From Erysipelotrichaceae bacterium UBA3379 (GTDB taxonomy: Bacteria; Bacillota_I; Bacilli_A; Erysipelotrichales; Coprobacillaceae): a DNA stretch of 24,546 bases. A program made the translations under genes and the position numbers. Shown here one piece after another: positions 24,084 to 24,546 of this stretch. The notes under the pieces are model-generated. The model was not told the DNA's origin, did no database searches, and was given only the letters and a program-made list of their open reading frames with translations. The first letter of the stretch is position 1. Every line of letters starts with the position of its first letter. The stretch covers positions 13,458-38,003 of the forward strand of contig DEPZ01000059.1 of the NCBI GenBank assembly GCA_002359025.1, read 5' to 3'.

Positions 24084-24224
24084 ATGAAAAGAAGATTAAT
24101 TATATTATCAATACTTTTATTGTCTATACCAATGTTAAACATAAATTATAATCATAACTTAAATAGTAATAATACATATGATAGTATTACAAAGTATGAT
24201 TATAATAATGGAAATGATATTTAA
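24084..24224 (+). CDS. secreted pro-peptide, candidate pheromone of the adjacent regulator
   Basis: This is a 46-residue peptide. MKRRLIILSILLLSIPML is a typical signal sequence (basic start, hydrophobic core). It is followed by an Asn-rich polar region (about 19-35) and a C-terminal segment ending KYDYNNGNDI. In the PapR/NprX/Phr class the active signal is usually cut from the C-terminus, so the last 5-10 residues are the best candidates. AGGAGGT lies 10 nt before the ATG. It lies 80 nt after the HTH/TPR gene and has its own promoter with the GCTGACGG box, so positive feedback is plausible. I do not recognise its sequence; the role is inferred from size, signal peptide and location. Confidence 0.7.
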   Translation: MKRRLIILSILLLSIPMLNINYNHNLNSNNTYDSITKYDYNNGNDI

Positions 24225-24251
24225 AATCAAAAATTATAATTATCACATTCG

Positions 24252-24283
24252 AAAAAAGTATGCCACAAAGACATACTTTTTTT
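24252..24283. terminator. bidirectional terminator between pro-peptide and gyrA
   Basis: AAAAAAGTATG (24252-24262) pairs with CATACTTTTTT (24272-24282) around a 9-nt loop, with a T-run on both strands. It ends the pro-peptide transcript (plus) and the gyrA transcript (minus). Confidence 0.85.
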
Positions 24284-24285
24284 CA

Positions 24286-24546
24286 TTATTCTTCTATTTC
24301 TTCCTCTGCCTTTTCTACAACTTCTACACTAGAAACAGTAGATCCTTCACTAACTTTAATCAATCTTACACCTTGAGTATTTCTTCCTGCAGTTTTTACT
24401 TGTTCCATTGGAAGTCTAATAACAATACCCTCACTTGTAATAATTAATAAATCTTCATCTCCCCTTACAGCTCTTAAAGCTACAAGTTGACCTGTCTTTT
24501 CTGTCGTATTAATTGTCTTAACACCTTTACCACCACGATGTGATTC
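24286..24546 (-). CDS. gyrA: DNA gyrase subunit A, C-terminal part (partial)
   Basis: The last 86 codons of a gene that enters from the right edge. RGGKGVKTIN, TEKTGQLVALRAV, GIVIRLPMEQV and AGRNTQGVRLIKV are the last blades of the GyrA C-terminal beta-pinwheel that wraps DNA; an acidic tail (EEEIEE) follows, as usual in Firmicutes. Gyrase A distinguishes itself from ParC by this pinwheel wording and by location near the origin genes. The stop TAA lies 3 nt from the shared terminator. Confidence 0.94.
   Translation of the reverse strand, partial: ESHRGGKGVKTINTTEKTGQLVALRAVRGDEDLLIITSEGIVIRLPMEQVKTAGRNTQGVRLIKVSEGSTVSSVEVVEKAEEEIEE

Overview
The window looks like the origin-proximal region of a very AT-rich Firmicute, most likely an anaerobic gut Erysipelotrichia (Coprobacillaceae-like). 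This is inferred from base composition, gene content and gene order, not from a database search. Read leftward from the right edge, the minus strand keeps the Bacillus-type origin order: gyrA (partial), serS with a serine T-box, SRP RNA and tadA, dnaX, ybaB/yaaK, recR, a bofA-like gene, tmk, holB, ricT, trmN6 and rsmI. Two perfect 16-bp ParB/Spo0J parS sites, one at the end of rsmI and one inside holB, support an origin-proximal location.

Layout: 107-310 is a 67-residue protein of unknown function. 557-4535 is the tmk-holB-ricT-trmN6-rsmI operon. 4599-4763 is a 54-codon membrane protein, BofA-like, whose ribosome binding site lies in the hairpin that follows recR. 4796-7497 is dnaX-ybaB-recR. 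7558-8821 is the transcript of SRP RNA, tadA and a Bax-inhibitor-1 protein. 8886-13174 is a four-gene Dlt-like acylation operon (ligase, carrier, MBOAT acyltransferase, SGNH protein). Its gene order is not the classical one, and its ligase has altered substrate-pocket residues. 13277-14815 is serS with its T-box leader. 14819-16631 holds two GNAT acetyltransferases and a DUF4230 membrane protein.

The most interesting part is 17084-24224, an AT-rich block between gyrA and the housekeeping genes that appears to be a peptide-regulated RiPP (ribosomally made, post-translationally modified peptide) system. A 24-residue precursor ending in Asn-Asn-Cys-Asn-Cys (22143-22217, minus) has a very strong ribosome binding site. 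It is followed by a structured 328-nt spacer with a terminator-like hairpin, a radical SAM/SPASM maturase and two overlapping half-ABC exporters. Divergently lies a 423-residue helix-turn-helix/TPR regulator of the RRNPPA type, followed by a 46-residue secreted pro-peptide that is probably its pheromone. The GC-rich octamer GCTGACGG lies upstream of the -10 of both the precursor and the pro-peptide, in the same orientation relative to transcription, and is a candidate regulator box. The inferred circuit is: pro-peptide exported and trimmed, re-imported, bound by the TPR regulator, which then activates both promoters; the maturase modifies the Cys/Asn tail and the ABC pair exports the product. 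A possible transposase relic lies at the left edge of this block.

Most protein family calls rest on motifs recognised by eye. The chemistry of the RiPP, the substrate of the Dlt-like operon and the BofA-like assignment are inferences.
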